Of a DNA stretch of 64,000 nt, positions 1-12,415 are shown one piece after another; within the stretch, counting starts at the first letter, position 1, and each line of letters begins with the position of its first letter. Made by a program: the position numbers and the translations under genes. The stretch covers positions 13,444,925-13,508,924 of the forward strand of contig NC_058163.1 in the NCBI RefSeq assembly GCF_020080835.1, given 5' to 3'. The notes beneath the pieces were generated by a model. The model saw only the letters and a program-made list of their open reading frames with translations, searched no databases and was not told the origin of the DNA. The DNA is from Cotesia glomerata (lineage: Eukaryota; Arthropoda; Insecta; Hymenoptera; Braconidae).

Positions 1-65
1 AAAATATATTTTACTTTTTATACACTCAAAATAAACAAATTAATTTGAAAATTTTTTTATTTTAC

Positions 66-1640
66 CTTTGATGTATTGTGCAAGGACCGTAATTTATTGC
101 ATTTGACATTAATGCATTTTCCGAATTCTGTATTATTGAACTGTCGTTTGAATCGGTTATTGACGGTTTCTAACAGTATTAAATTATGTTATTTTTTTAC
201 TATTTTGTATCATAGATAAAAAATTGTATTTTAAACTAATTAAATTATCATACCTTTAATAGCCTTCAACTTGTCAGTATTTTCTAATCCAGAGTGTACA
301 ATCGACTTATCTTTAGAATTTTTAGGTGCTCCACCTTTGTAGTTACATTTAATGAGCTCATCAGTTGAAAACACTGAAACCAACAATGATGTAGTCATTG
401 CTGTAAACGTGGTTGCCGATTCCGCTGCTCTCCACTGATCAGCCGTAACAAAAATGTTTCTTCCTGGTTCACCTGATTCAACCTATATTTAACAGAAGTA
501 AAATAATAATAAATCTTTTTATAATAATTCTCGCCCTTGGTTATTCAATAATTCAAAATATAGAAAGTAATCAAAAATATACCATATCATTTTTCTTTTT
601 TTGTGTATGTTTAGTTTTTGACGGATTAGCACGCAGTGTTGAGGTAGCTGATGATGTTGATGGCATTGCTGACAGAATTTTATTAACTGCCATTGTAATA
701 GCTGTAGGTATTTTATAATTTTAATACTGCTAATAAGAGCAGAGTTTTTTTTAATGTAAGTATTTATAAAGATGTAATAAATTTAACTACCAACCTTCTG
801 ATAGTTCTTGTTTAGTTACAAATTCAGATGTACCTGATGGTTTTACATCCTTGCCTTTAATTATTTCAACATCTGAATCTTTAAATTCACCGTCATTAAC
901 ACTGGGAGGAGATAATGATTCAGTAGTCTTTGATTTTCCATCATTTAGAATTTCAATCTCTTCTGAACTCGATAATAAATATTGGATTTAGATAGATAAT
1001 TGATACGATTCATAAACTATCATTTGTAAAACTAACCTTACTGTCATCAAATAATTTTTTACGTTTAACCTTCGGACTCTTGTCAATTTCAGTATCACAT
1101 ACTACCTGAAAAAATTTATGTATGTACAACTTGATAATTGCAAAAGAACTTCAGTTTATTCCATGAAAAATATATTTCATGATAAAATTCTATAAAGATG
1201 CTATTTATTAAGCATTGTTTAATTTATCTTACCACTTCTGGCTCATTAACTGTTGCTTTTTCATTTTTTTCAGGAATGTCATTTTTACTGGGTCCACTTT
1301 CTTCAGTTACCTCATGAGCAACACAACGTTTAGGAGATTGAATTCCATCAATAGCTTTAAGTTTTTTATTTAACTTGACTAGAGAATCTATAAAAATATA
1401 GAAAATAGATAGATCATATTTATTTATCATAAAAGTATCTTGGTTATTAACGTTCAAACATTACCTGAGACCGCAATAACTTGGGCACTATAGCACGTCC
1501 AACCACCCAGTGGTTCTTTTACTGAATCGTGCCACTCAACTACATAAATTTTATCCGGGTCTTCATCATCATTGATGAATTGTTCATAATTAAAATTTTT
1601 TATGTGATTTATATCTATGCCTGGAGTGTATTTTGTTGTT
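66..1640 (-). CDS. BEN-domain protein gene, partial, multi-exon
   Basis: Host-like gene read on the minus strand in at least seven exons with GT...AG borders, approximately: up to 1640 ending at 1465, 1387-1233, 1105-1037, 957-795, 701-583, 482-254 and 169-66. Reading phase holds across most junctions. The acceptor near 957 is my best guess. The first visible exon carries a tryptophan-containing segment (YVVEWHDS...) that resembles an exon of the plus-strand gene at 62408. The middle exons are polar, with basic KRKK-type stretches. The exons at 482-254 and 169-66 together form a BEN domain: a DELIKCNYKGG segment, then a VNNRFKRQF segment and an INVKCNKLRSL segment. BEN domains bind DNA and act in chromatin and transcriptional repression; a nuclear role is inferred from family knowledge. 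The 3' end lies beyond the left edge. The 5' part is cut off or separated by the LINE that begins near 1.7 kb, so the true start is not visible. Open, well-spliced exons suggest a real or recently real gene. Confidence 0.7.
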
Positions 1641-1923
1641 GTTTTGTGTAGATTGTTGTTGTAGGAATAAATTTGGATACTTATTAAAACGGCTTGACTC
1701 AAATTCACAGATAAAAAATAGTCGCCTTGCTTCTCTTAAATCTGTGAATTCAACTAACTCGTCTACTTCAAGCTTTAAATCAGCAAAATCATCGACTAGT
1801 TCTCCAGCTTTAGTCTCAAAAACAAATCAAAATCCAAGTACATTCTCTTCTACTTCTCCAGCATTTTTATTATCACCTGCTAGTGACTCAGTATTTGATT
1901 CTCCAACTTCATCTTCACTTACA

Positions 1924-2847
1924 ATGGCTGAATTAACAAATCAAGTGATACAAAATTTTGGAGCAACAAATTCCGAGTCGCAAAATGAATTGCCGGATGG
2001 TTGGTTTAACAAATCAACAGATGAAAAATTAACACTTTTAATGACAACTATATCTACTCATATTACTCAGAAAGTTAATGAAATGTCTTCAAAGTTTGAC
2101 AATTTAAATAAGCGTCTTGATGAATTACATAGTAAACATTCTGAGACTAAAGACCAAGTAGTCAAACTTACCTCGGATTTAATTGATAATTCAAAAACAA
2201 TAACAGAATTGAAATCGAACTTTGAAAAACTAAAAGATGAAACTATAACTAATTCGCAAGCTTTATCAGAAAAAATTATGGCATTAACGTCGCAAACACC
2301 GATGACTTCCTCGACCGTCGTTCAACAAACATCTGAACTAATCATCTCCGGTGTTCCAGAACCAGTGGCAACGGAATTATCACCTTCAGACATTGCAGAT
2401 AAAGTTTTCAAAGTGCTAAATGTTAATAATTTAAAACAAGATATATTAAGTATTCGTAAAATAGATAAAAAATCAAACCCTACTAATAGTAACAGAAATA
2501 CTAATATAAATAATGATAGAAATAGACCTGTCTCACATTCTTATGTACTTAAACTTAAATCACCTCAAGTCCGTGATTTTATCATAGAATCCAGACGTAA
2601 ATTAAAAATCTTGCCAATCAAAAAAGTCTTTTCGACTATTGTCGGTGACTCTTATAGAGGTAACATTTTTCTAAATGAATTTCTACATTCTGAAACGTAC
2701 AAACTATTACTAATCGCAAAAAACAAAACGAATAAATTAAAATATAAGTATATATGGGTGCGAGATGGCTCTATTTTTGTAAAAAAAGATGATTCTTCAG
2801 AGAAAATCAAAATTCGCTCTGAAGTAGATCTACATAATCTTGATTAA
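1924..2847 (+). CDS. LINE ORF1 (coiled-coil nucleic-acid chaperone-like protein)
   Basis: The open frame runs from 1633, but the first in-frame ATG is at 1924 (MAELTNQVIQ), giving about 307 residues. The stretch before it is Ser/Thr-rich and could be coding if an upstream start were used. Residues about 35-125 are heptad-like and rich in Lys, Glu and Leu (KFDNLNKRLDELHSKHS), predicting a coiled coil. The second half (SELIISGVPEPVATE and VLKLKSPQVRDFI) looks like the RRM-type or esterase-free ORF1 C-terminal region seen in Jockey/CR1 elements. No CCHC zinc knuckle is visible. The role inferred from the family is binding the element RNA for target-primed reverse transcription. The frame is uninterrupted although ORF2 is broken. 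Confidence 0.7.
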   Translation: MAELTNQVIQNFGATNSESQNELPDGWFNKSTDEKLTLLMTTISTHITQKVNEMSSKFDNLNKRLDELHSKHSETKDQVVKLTSDLIDNSKTITELKSNFEKLKDETITNSQALSEKIMALTSQTPMTSSTVVQQTSELIISGVPEPVATELSPSDIADKVFKVLNVNNLKQDILSIRKIDKKSNPTNSNRNTNINNDRNRPVSHSYVLKLKSPQVRDFIIESRRKLKILPIKKVFSTIVGDSYRGNIFLNEFLHSETYKLLLIAKNKTNKLKYKYIWVRDGSIFVKKDDSSEKIKIRSEVDLHNLD

Positions 2848-2889
2848 CGTTATATTGATTTAACTGAGCCTAAAATTAAAAAATCCTTA

Positions 2890-5770
2890 TCTTTAAAATT
2901 ATTAAGTTTAAATATTAATAGTCTAAATAGCCACATTGCAGAATTTTTAAGTCTAGTTGCTGAGATTCAACCTCACATTATTGCATTAACTGAAACTTGG
3001 CTTAAAGATAATTATGATAACTCTGTATTTAATCTCAAAGATTTTGTTATTTTTAGAAGAGATCGGAATTTAATTCACCCAGACACTGGACGACTCATGA
3101 AAGGTGGGGGGGTTGCTTGTCTGATTCATAACTCCTTGAAGGCAAAAGTTCTTTACGTTTCTATTTCTGACCATCTAAATCAACCTGAATATCTCATACT
3201 CGATATTATCTCACCGTCCGGTGTCCATATACTACTATCCGTCATTTATTGAAGACCAACAAGAAATCTCTTAAATGAATTCTTTGATATTTTTAACAAA
3301 TATGCAATCCAATTTAAGAACTTTATTATTACAGGGGATTTAAATTGTGATTTACTTAGTTCTTCTTACGTTTCAAATCACCTTAAAACTTTTATTTCAG
3401 AACAATCACTTCATTGTGTTCCATATGGAGCGACACATCATGTCAATAACAGTGAGACTTGGTTAGATGTAATTCTTATGGATAACAAATGCAAACAGGG
3501 AGCATTTTTTAAATCAAATCAGCCATTTATAAATGGTCACGATTATTTAGTTTGCGAGTATTTAATTGATTTGCCGAAGCATTGTGAAAAACAGGTAAAA
3601 TTTCGTTCCTTCTCTGATAAAAATCGTAATGATCTAGCAAACTCACTCATGCGCTCGTTAAACATTGGTGTAGATTCATTAGATAATAATGACCCAAATC
3701 TACTACTTGATATTTTTACAAATAATGTTTTAGCGTCTCTAGATGAATTTGCACCCTTGAGAATACGCAAAGTTACTAAATCCCCGAATCCGTGGTTAAC
3801 AAAAGAGTTAAAAAATAAATGTAAGGAACGAAATGCGTTATATAAGCGTGCAAAGAGATTTAATGATACAAATCTGTTAGTACTTTTCAAAGCTAGGAGG
3901 AAAGAGTTAAAATGTGAGCTAAATCATGCCCGGGAAAACTACCTTAAAAATTCGCTCGTCAATCTACCATCTGGTACTAGTGTGTGGAGCAAGTTGAAAC
4001 ATCTTGGTCTTGTAAAAAATTCATCATCTTCTCCCTTGAACCATTTTGATCAGGTAGAATTAAATGAATATTTTGCAAATATCGTGTGAAAACATCCACC
4101 CTGTGATCAAGATTTTCTAAATGAACTACCTGTCTTATATTCGAGTAATGTCCAATCCACCTTTAATTGGTCGAAAATTGATATTGTTGACGTCACAAAA
4201 GCTCTGCACATTACCGTAAAAAAATCTAAAGGTCAGAGTCCTGATGGTATAGATCTTAGATGGTTAAAAAATTTTTTCCCCCAAATATCTATGTTTCTCA
4301 CTGCTCTTTTTAATCAATCATTAGAAACGGGTGTTTTTCCTTCGGCTTGGAAAAAAATATTTATCATACCTCTAAACAAAATCACACCACCACGCTCATT
4401 ATCAGATACTCGCCCAATAGCAAACACGTCCCATTTAAGTAAAGTCTTTGAGAGAATTATTGCAAATCAACTGGTAAATTACCTTGAAGATAATGAATAT
4501 TTAGACAAATTTCAATCAGGCTTCCGTAAGCATCATGGAACACAATCTGCCTTACTAAAATTAATAAATGACATTAGTAGTAGTATGGATACCGGCAAAC
4601 TAACATTATTAGTTCTCTTTGACAACAAAGGCATTTGATTATGTAAACCCAAAAGTAATATTGATCACTCTGATAGAACTTGGATTCTCTGTCAAAACTA
4701 TAAACTGGTTTTTCTCGTACCTAACAAATAGAAGTCAAGCAGTCTTGAGCAACGATGGCTTACCATCTGAATTCTTAGAAACAACGTCTGGTGTTCCTCA
4801 AGGCTCTGTCTTAGGACCCATTCTGTTCCTATTAGTGATGAATTCAGTTGCAAAACAGCTTATTTATTCAAAACACGGATTATTTGCTGATGACATGTAT
4901 ATTTATCTACATTTTCACAATTCTCAATTGTACGATGCTATCAGACAAATAACTATTGATGCTCAAGCTGTTAGTGACTGGGCTAAAGATAATGGTTTAC
5001 AAATCAATGTAACAAAGACAAAAGCTATGCTCTTAGGCTCGAATGGGAAACTAAAAAAGATTCAACTTAACTTTTTACCACCTATTAACTACCTATTTAC
5101 CACCTATTAAAATATTGTAAATGGTATAGCGATTCCCTTTACTGATTCGGCCAAGTGTCTGGGACTCTATATTACAAATACACTCTCTTGGAATCTTCAT
5201 ATTTCAAAAACAATCAGTAAGATAAATTCAGCACTATATAGTCTTAAATTAAAAAAGAACATTTATACGATCGATATCAAGAAGTTATTGGTATCAGCGA
5301 CCATCTTACCTATTATTGATTACTGTTCTATAGTGTTAACAAATTCAAATTTTGAAAATGACAAAAAACTGCAACGTTCATTAAATTCTTCTATCCGATT
5401 TATCTATAACTTAAAACGAGATGAACATATAACTCCCTATAGGCGTGAACTAGGTTGGCTTAGCATCAAGAGTCGTCGTATCTACTTTTTAGGCTGTTAT
5501 TTCTATAAATTATTACTTGTTGGTAAACCCAGTTATCTGCATGAATTGTTCATTGAAGATACAGATGTAAGACGATCAGAAAGACTAGCAGTAAAGAAAA
5601 ACAACATTAACTTTAAAATGCCAAATTTCTGTACAATTTATTATGAAACTTCTTTTGTTGTTACTGCAATTCGTCTATGGGAAGAATTACCAAATGAAAT
5701 AATAAACGCAACTAGTCTTGAAGCATTCAAGAATAGATTATTTGATTACTTGTTTAATTCAGATATTTAA
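2890..5770 (+). pseudogene. LINE ORF2: endonuclease plus reverse transcriptase, decayed
   Basis: The first third is an apurinic-type endonuclease (EEP fold): LSLNINSL, ALTETWL and GDLNCDL are all visible. It is interrupted by TGA at 3250-3252. A linker region follows, with a second TGA at 4087-4089. The reverse transcriptase occupies about 4200-5100: the fingers region DTRPIANTSHLSKVFERII, then GFRKHHGTQSALLKL, then SGVPQGSVLGPILF, and the catalytic FADD motif near 4890. There is a frameshift near 4615-4625 (between LVLFD and TKAFDYVN). At 5085-5110 a short phrase (accacctatt) is duplicated and ends the frame. The C-terminal part (5288-5770) is open again and ends with the LYN/LPNEI-type tail common to these elements. 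All parts are collinear, so this is one ORF broken by point lesions. Confidence 0.85.
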
Positions 5771-6241
5771 ATTATTGTATCCTAATATCAAGAAAGTCAT
5801 TGTAAGATATATGATAATTGTTCGTCATTTAAGATCTAATATTGTTTGAAAATTGTATGAAATAAACCAAAAATATAAATTGTTAACAACAAAGTAGGAC
5901 ATAACAACAAATTGCGAATTGAATTTTGTATGTCAGCAAAAACATGATTTTTAGTTATTTTCTCAGTTAAATCAAAATCTAAATATTATACACAAAATAG
6001 AAATAGATTGAAAATTAATCAATCAATATTAAAATAAGTAGTTAAATAAATAATGTTTATCGTTATTTGTACTGTATATTATCAAATATGTAATTTTGTA
6101 TTTGCCATTCGGCCATTATAGCCTTGGCATAATAATAAATATCTATCTGTCTATCTATCTATCTATTTTTTGTCATCCTCGCCGCTAATCCACTTAACCA
6201 ATGCAAAATGTTTCTTACTAAAATTATTTAAAGGAAGTTAC
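5771..6241 (+). other. LINE 3' UTR and tail; short spacer
   Basis: A noncoding AT-rich 3' UTR runs to the (TATC)n tail at 6141-6166. About 75 bp without recognisable content then leads to the inverted repeat of the next element. No gene is seen here. Confidence 0.6.
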
Positions 6242-6968
6242 ATCATTAATAATTAAAATTTCATGTGATACTTGCCTTCTTTTTTAATTAATTTTAATCA
6301 AGATAAAAATCAATCAATTTTATCAAATTAAAATTTATAAGTATAACCTCTGGTTTTAAATTTCACGTACTATTCTGACAAAAACTATTAACAGCAGAAA
6401 TAAAAAAATTTTTAATTTACCTTCCCATTTTTAGAATAATCTGTTTTTTTTTTTTTTTTTTATATCATTCAAACGGTTTTAATTATTTTTATTTCATTGA
6501 AGGACAAGACTATCTGTCCTCATGACAAGCATTAAAATGGCGTTTTGCCTATGACGCAGAATAACCACTGTAAATGCAATTTACGCGGTAACTACATATT
6601 TCTTTTTTTTTTATAACTTTATTCTATTTTTATAAATTAATTTTTTTTAATTTTTTTTTTAATATACAGATAATAAAACAATACTTTGTAAAATTGTTTA
6701 GTCACCAATAATACATGTTAGTTATCTAAATTTTATAAACGTTTACAGCGCGGTTGGTCATACTTATTAAAGAGGGCGTTAAGTCACATCTTACGCTTTT
6801 TATTTGAATTTAAATTTATTTATTATTTTGTTAGTTAAATATAATATAACTTTAACTACGTTATTAAATAAATTTTTATTTTTAAGTACATAAAGTCATA
6901 CAATAAACATTTATTTAAATAATAATTATATTTGAATAAAAATGGAGGCGTTCGTTTAGGTTAACATT
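6242..6968. repeat. Left long inverted repeat of the CACTA-type element
   Basis: This 727-bp arm pairs with 11712-12237 plus 14738-14940. Landmarks present in both arms include the AAAGGACAAGACTATCTGT-like block, the GAGGGCGTTAAGTCACATC block and the innermost GGTTAACATT. The transposase stop codon (minus strand, 6958-6956) lies inside the arm, so the gene ends within the repeat. The arm includes a homopolymer T tract near 6446-6463, the counterpart of the tract used by the Helentron insertion in the other arm. Confidence 0.85.
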
Positions 6969-7128
6969 TCGTGTTTGTTCGGGTGCTTACAAATTATAGA
7001 GACTTCATCATTTTTGAATTGTAGTATTGTCACTTTCTGTTCTATGTTTTGTGCTTCAATAACTGCTAAATCATTCTGATAACTAACAAAGTACAAGTGA
7101 TCTAATTTAACGTTCTGCCCGGGAAAAA

Positions 7129-7560
7129 ATGATCAGGACTGATCAGACCTGTTCATATCTGATCAGGCCTGAAACCCGACCTGATCAGCCCTGTTCATGT
7201 ATGATCAGGCCTGAAATTAGGCCTGATCAGACCTGTCCATGTCTGTTCATGCCTGTTCATGTCTGAACCGTTAAATACGCTCAGACCTGATCAAGCCTGT
7301 TCATGCCTGCTTATGTCTGTTCATGTCTGAAGCATTAAATACGCTCAGACCTGATCAAGCCTGTTCATGCCTGCTCATGTCTTTATGTCTGAAGCATTAA
7401 GTACGCTCAGACCTGATCAGATCTGATCAAGCCTGTTCATGCCTGCTTATGTCTGAAGCATTAAAAATGCTCAGACCTGTCCATGCCTGTTCATGTCTGA
7501 AGCGTTAAATACGCTCAGACCTTTCCATGTCCGATCATGTCTGTTCTAGCCTAATAGAAA
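7129..7560. repeat. Degenerate TGATCAG / CCTGTTCATG tandem words
   Basis: Dozens of imperfect copies of words such as CTGATCAGACCTGTTCATG, with a recurring longer phrase (GAAGCATTAAATACGCTCAG) spaced every 60-70 bp. The same words in the opposite orientation form the right arm of the element at 8585-8726. Confidence 0.8.
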
Positions 7561-8207
7561 AGGATTAAAACTCCATATATCAGCTGATAAGAACTGTTCA
7601 TGCATGATTTACCCTCTTAAATGATATTTTAAGTCTGGAAGAAAAATTTTATCGAACTATAGACTGCAGTTCTATTTTTAAAATTAATTTGTTCCGTATG
7701 ACGTATCAGTTTCTATCCCCTTATAAATTTTAAATGTACGACTTTCATAAAAAATTTCGGCTTATATAAGCATGAACTTTTTAATTTTCCATGCCAAAAC
7801 GATGATTTTTAACGATGAATTTTGACGCAATGACATAAAATTTTTTACTGTGTTCCATTGAATACGCGAAAAATGAGATTATTTAGTAAAAGTTTGAGTT
7901 TGATAGCGTGAAAATACCAAAATATATCAGTTGATATCGATAAGTCCTTTCAAGGTGTCTGTTATTATCTTAAGCTACGCCTTGGTCCATAGTAGTAGTG
8001 TCAAAGGCTGTTAAATTGTAGAACACACAAATAATTCTCCATTTCCTATACGTTTTAATTAGAAAAAACTTCAATTTTAAAAGAAAACAATAAAATTATA
8101 ATTACGGAATGAACCTTGAGGAAATTTTTTTATTTACTTTACATAGAACCATATGTTAATGGAGCGAAAAAAATACATAGCCGTCCCAAATAAATCACTC
8201 TAATATG

Positions 8208-8383
8208 CACAGTAAAAAATTTTGCATCATTGCGTCAAAAATTTTTGTGTTAAATATTTAACACTTTTATGTGTAAATTTAACATTTATTCTGTTAAATC
8301 AACACAAAAAAGTGTTAAATATTTAACATAAAAATTTTTAACAAAAAATTTTTTGATGCTATGACGCGAAATTTTTTACTGTG
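8208..8383. mobile_element. Short MITE with CACAGTAAAAAAT termini
   Basis: A 176-bp element. Its ends read CACAGTAAAAAATTTTGC and the reverse complement ...TTTTTTACTGTG. The interior repeats GTGTTAAATATTTAACAC palindromes. A related half-end (GACGCAATGACATAAAATTTTTTACTGTG) occurs at about 7825-7853. It is non-coding and its superfamily is not determined. Confidence 0.6.
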
Positions 8384-8486
8384 TATAATTAATAAATTAA
8401 GTATAGAACTCCGTTAACTATAAGGATAAGTCATGTATAAAATTTAAATTACTTAAAGTAGTTTGAAAGGTACTCTAGAATTAAGA

Positions 8487-8562
8487 TAAGTCATTGGGTC
8501 AATAGGCAAAGTATCAGTCTGAAGAGCGCAACGTACATGGTTCGAATCCCCGTCGGCACGAA
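8487..8562 (+). ncRNA. tRNA-like fragment (degenerate, Phe-like loop)
   Basis: The sequence has a D-arm-like start, an anticodon-loop-like CTGAAGA (GAA anticodon position) and a good B box (GGTTCGAATCC), followed by a long T run that would stop RNA polymerase III. The acceptor and anticodon stems do not pair well. It is best read as a tRNA-derived repeat head or relic and not as a working tRNA. Confidence 0.35.
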
Positions 8563-11500
8563 TTTTTTTTTTTTTTTTTTTATGGACCTGATCGAGTCAG
8601 GCATGAACAGATCTGATCAGATATGAACATGCCTGGCCAGGTCTGATCAGACCCGGTCATTTTTCATATCTGATCAGACCTGAACACTCATGCCTGTTCA
8701 TATCTGATCAGATCTGATCATTTTTTCCCGGGTGGAACCAATTATTTCGTCTTTTTATCAAATAACGTCCGACAGCAAAAGATTTTGTTCGTTTTTGTAC
8801 ATTAACGACCAAAAAAGTTTCAATTTCAAAGATTTCGTCGTTATTTAATAGAACTGTGTAACAATTTCTTTTGGATACTTTTGCGTATTGTTTACTATGT
8901 ATTATTTCTTTATTCAGAATGGCAAGTTTATAGTATTCGATGCCACTGTCTCTATCGATGGTAACATTTATTCGTTGTAATGCTAAAAAATGCTCAGCAC
9001 ACAAGTCTGTTGCTGAAACCGATTTTCCTAATAAACCGACACCGTTAACAGAGATTGATATTTGCGGAAATTTTTGTTTATTCTTAAATTCTTATAATAA
9101 TTCACGTTGACGATACGTTAAATTATCTTCGTATAATTGATGGAAATTTTCGTAGCAGAAGGCACTATGTGTCCAGAGTGGGCCCTATTTGAGTACACTC
9201 TGCGGTAGATGGGTTAGCAAATGGACATTGAACGATAAATGCTTTCTGCCATATAGTTCTTCTACATCCATAACAAATTTAAACAAATTTCGTTGGGCGT
9301 TATAAATATCACACTCCATAATTGATGTTTTTAGTAATGCTGAAATACCTTCTACTAATAGGCTCCAATGCTGAACATATTTGTTCGGTAAAAATCTTTT
9401 CAAAATCGGTAGACTGTAGAACAATAACCATATGACTAATTCATGTGCTTTTAAATATAGTCTATCTTTTGACATTTTTCTTGGAGTCCTAGAGATATCC
9501 ATAGACGGTTTGAAAAACAGAAGCATTTCATCAATTGACGAAAGATGATTACCTAAATAGAATTCTTCGTTGTGATAACTAGTATCAAACCATAATTTGA
9601 AGAATTGTCTATAAACCCCCAATGGGACAGAGTGCATCCAATTAGATACCAAATTATCTATAATATTAAAGTTAGGCACATCACATAACGTTGAACGATA
9701 CTTCATACCTTTTTCGACCTTTGTAATATGCTCCAGTGTCTCCGTTATGACTGCGTAATCCTTCCCCATAGGCATTACCATCATCATTTATCGGATACAC
9801 TCTCACGTAACCAATACCCTTCGCTATCTCTTCACCAGGATGCTTACACAAACCACACTCATATTCTCCACGAAAGGTTTTCGATCCTCTGAGTTCAGGA
9901 TGTTCGACAGAGTCACAGATTCCGAGCAGAAGTTGACATTTTTTATGGTAAATTACTCCGTTATAATTGTAATTGAATCCTTCATCGAATAAAAACTTGC
10001 ATTCTTCAACAAAAGGCTTCAAATATTCATTCATGATGGGCTTAGTAGAACCTAAAAATACGCTGGTTAAAAAAATATAATGTTTGCGTTGTTGAGGGTG
10101 AAGTTCATTTATTGTACACGAAATCGGCGTTATCGATCTCACAGAACTTTTAAACAAGGGTGTTCCGTCTATACTAAGATTGATACTTATCATACCCTCT
10201 GATAAATCGTTTGAAAAATTATTTTTGTACAGAACCCCATCAAAAATATCCTCAATCGCATATAAATTTTTTTTTTCACGATTCTTAACGTATAATAAAT
10301 CCTCATGATGACGTTGACAAAAATCTGTCAACTGTGGTGTTAAAGGCAAATACAGAAAAATATGACCTGATCACCTGTTCTCTTTAACATTTATATCGAC
10401 AACGCATTCAGGGCAATGTAAAACTTGTGTGTCATCATCTGTACCCTCAATAGTATCATCATTTACAACCTGCGATTCTTTCCCAATATAAATTCGACAG
10501 CTAGGACAAAAATGATGAATCTCCAATGGCATCGTATACTGATTAACAATTTTTTTCAAATGATACGTAGACGTAAAATTCAATGGAACATCAATTACAG
10601 CATCAATTAATTTATTAATTATTGAAATAGATTCATTATCTAAATTTTTACGTAATTTAACTGCAAGAACTAATAATGTTCTTAACAGTACTTCTGTGGG
10701 ATATTTAACATCATTTAGGTTTCCATCATGAGACTCTACCGTGAAAGAATTATTGTCTTCTTCACAATTATCTTCTTCATGATTGTTTTCTTGATAAACA
10801 AGTACATCAACTGGATCCATATTTCTTTGACTAATAACTGGTTCCTCTGCATCTTCATAATCATCTCCATCTTGATCAGAATCAGTTTGTTCATCACTGA
10901 AATCACAATAATTATAATAATCTTCGTCCACGACACTTCCCTAAAAAAAACAAAATTGTAAATTTTCTATTCTGACATCAGTTTTATGCTTGAACTAATT
11001 AATCTATTTAACCTCATCATCCAATATGACGTTTGGTAGAGGATTATTACAGACAGAATCTTCTAAACAAATATTTTCAGCTATACTGTCAGATGTATCA
11101 CAGTCATCAGATTTATCAATATTGGTTTCAGCGTTATAGTGTAAGCTTGGTTCAACTTGCTGTTAGAAAACAACAAAAAATTCATAATATAATTATCATT
11201 CGAATCTTTTACAAAATAGAAATAAAATAAAAACAGTAACCTCAAGAACGTGATAATGATTTGAGTCATCCATATTGACAGCAATTTCGCTACATAAGAT
11301 AAAATAAAAAAGGTATATTAATCGTTAGAAAAAACTATAAAAAAATTTTAAAAAAATACCTGTGAGCAAATCTATGTTGTCTCTTTTTTGTATTCCAATA
11401 AGTACGAGTACGTTTAGGAACAGGACAATCGCAACCCGGTTGCAAATATTGTTTGTAAGGTCCACGTTTTTGTTTTTAAGACATAATCAATATGGGTTTC

Positions 11501-11711
11501 AACTTTGTAAATAACAACAGAAATAGACTGACATCACGATAATGAGTGAACGACAGCTAGCAACAAAGAATGAAAAAATATTATCAATGCAAAATCATAG
11601 GTTAACTGAGAAATATTGTCAGCTTTAAAAGAAAACTCAAGTATAGGGAGCTACGGCCTCGACGTGTATTAAAAAAGTGCTCTCTAGCATAAACATAACG
11701 AATCACGTAAT

Positions 11712-12237
11712 AATGTTAACCTAAACGAACGCCTCCATTTTTATTCAAATATAATTATTATTTAAAAAAATGTTTATTGTATGACTTTATGTACTTAAAA
11801 ATAAAAATTTATTTAATAACGTAGTTAAAGTTATATTATATTTAACTAACAAAATAATAAATAAATTTAAATTCAAATAAAAAGCGGAAGATGTGACTTA
11901 ACGCCCTCGTTAATAAGTATGACCAACCGCGCTGTAAACGTTTATAAAATTTAGATAACTAACATGTATTATTGGTGACTAAACAATTTTACAAAGTATT
12001 GTTTTATTATCTGTATATTAAAAAAAAAATTGAAAAAAATTAATTTATAAAAATAGAATAAAGTTATAAAAAAAAAAAAAGAAATATGTAGTTACCTCGT
12101 AAATTGCATTTACAGTGGTTGTTCTGCGTCATAGGCAAAACGCCATTTTAATGCTTGTCATGAGGACAGATAGTCTTGTCCTTCAATAAAATAAAAATAA
12201 TTAAAACCGTTTGAATGATATAAAAAAAAAAAAAAAA
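11712..12237. repeat. Right inverted repeat of the CACTA-type element, inner part
   Basis: Reverse complement of about 6463-6968. It ends in a poly-A tract at 12222-12237, exactly where the Helentron remnant starts. The outer part of the same arm resumes at 14738. Confidence 0.85.
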
Positions 12238-12415
12238 GGTGTGTGTGCGATTCACACACGATAGAAGTGAAACTTCAGTGAATCGACAAAAGAATGAGAT
12301 GAATATTTATAACAAGGGTAGGATAATTACAAAGTTTAATTGTTCAAAAATGAAAGTATTTTGATTAATTTTAAAAGATATTTTATATTTTATTTAACAT
12401 ATGTTACATAATCTA

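Larger units (their letters stand above)
1690..6166 (+). mobile_element. Non-LTR retrotransposon (LINE), near full length, inactive
   Basis: A two-ORF LINE: ORF1 at about 1.9-2.85 kb and ORF2 (endonuclease plus reverse transcriptase) at about 2.89-5.77 kb, followed by a 3' UTR of about 370 bp ending in a (TATC)n tail at 6141-6166. The RT motifs (GFRKHHGTQSALL, SGVPQGSVLGP, FADD) fit the CR1/Jockey/R1 group; I cannot place the clade more closely. The 5' boundary is approximate because the beginning merges with the minus-strand BEN exon. ORF2 has two in-frame stops, a frameshift and a small local duplication, so this copy cannot move on its own. Confidence 0.85.
7118..8732. mobile_element. CCCGGG-ended non-autonomous element with satellite-like arms
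   Basis: The ends are CCCGGGAAAAAATGATCAG (7118) and its reverse complement ending at 8732, a 19-bp terminal inverted repeat. It interrupts the transposase frame of the CACTA-type element, which resumes on both sides. Each arm is built of degenerate TGATCAG/CCTGTTCATG words (7129-7560 and 8585-8726). The centre holds a MITE with CACAGTAAAAAAT ends and a tRNA-like piece. No coding capacity is seen, and no clear target duplication could be read at the ends. Confidence 0.7.
6956..11485 (-). pseudogene. CACTA-type transposase gene, spliced, decayed and interrupted
   Basis: Minus-strand gene. The putative first exon (11485-11361) encodes a Cys/basic N-terminus (CDCPVPKRTRTYW) typical of these transposases, but has a TAA at codon 3. 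Further exons with GT...AG borders follow at about 11292-11242 and 11163-11013, and the main exon starts at 10940 after a poly-pyrimidine acceptor. The main exon begins with an acidic region (DEDYYNYCDFSDEQTDSDQD), then a zinc-ribbon-like CPSC...CPEC pair, then the catalytic region in two other frames (10349-9681 and 9787-9185), showing at least two frameshifts. The segment 9004-8733 continues the frame up to the CCCGGG element. The last 50 or so residues resume on the far side at 7117 and stop at 6956. The product would bind element ends and catalyse cut-and-paste transposition. The copy is dead. Confidence 0.75.

Noticed and set aside
8487..8562. Functional tRNA-Phe
   Set aside because: Acceptor and anticodon stems do not pair. 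Only the loop and B box resemble tRNA.
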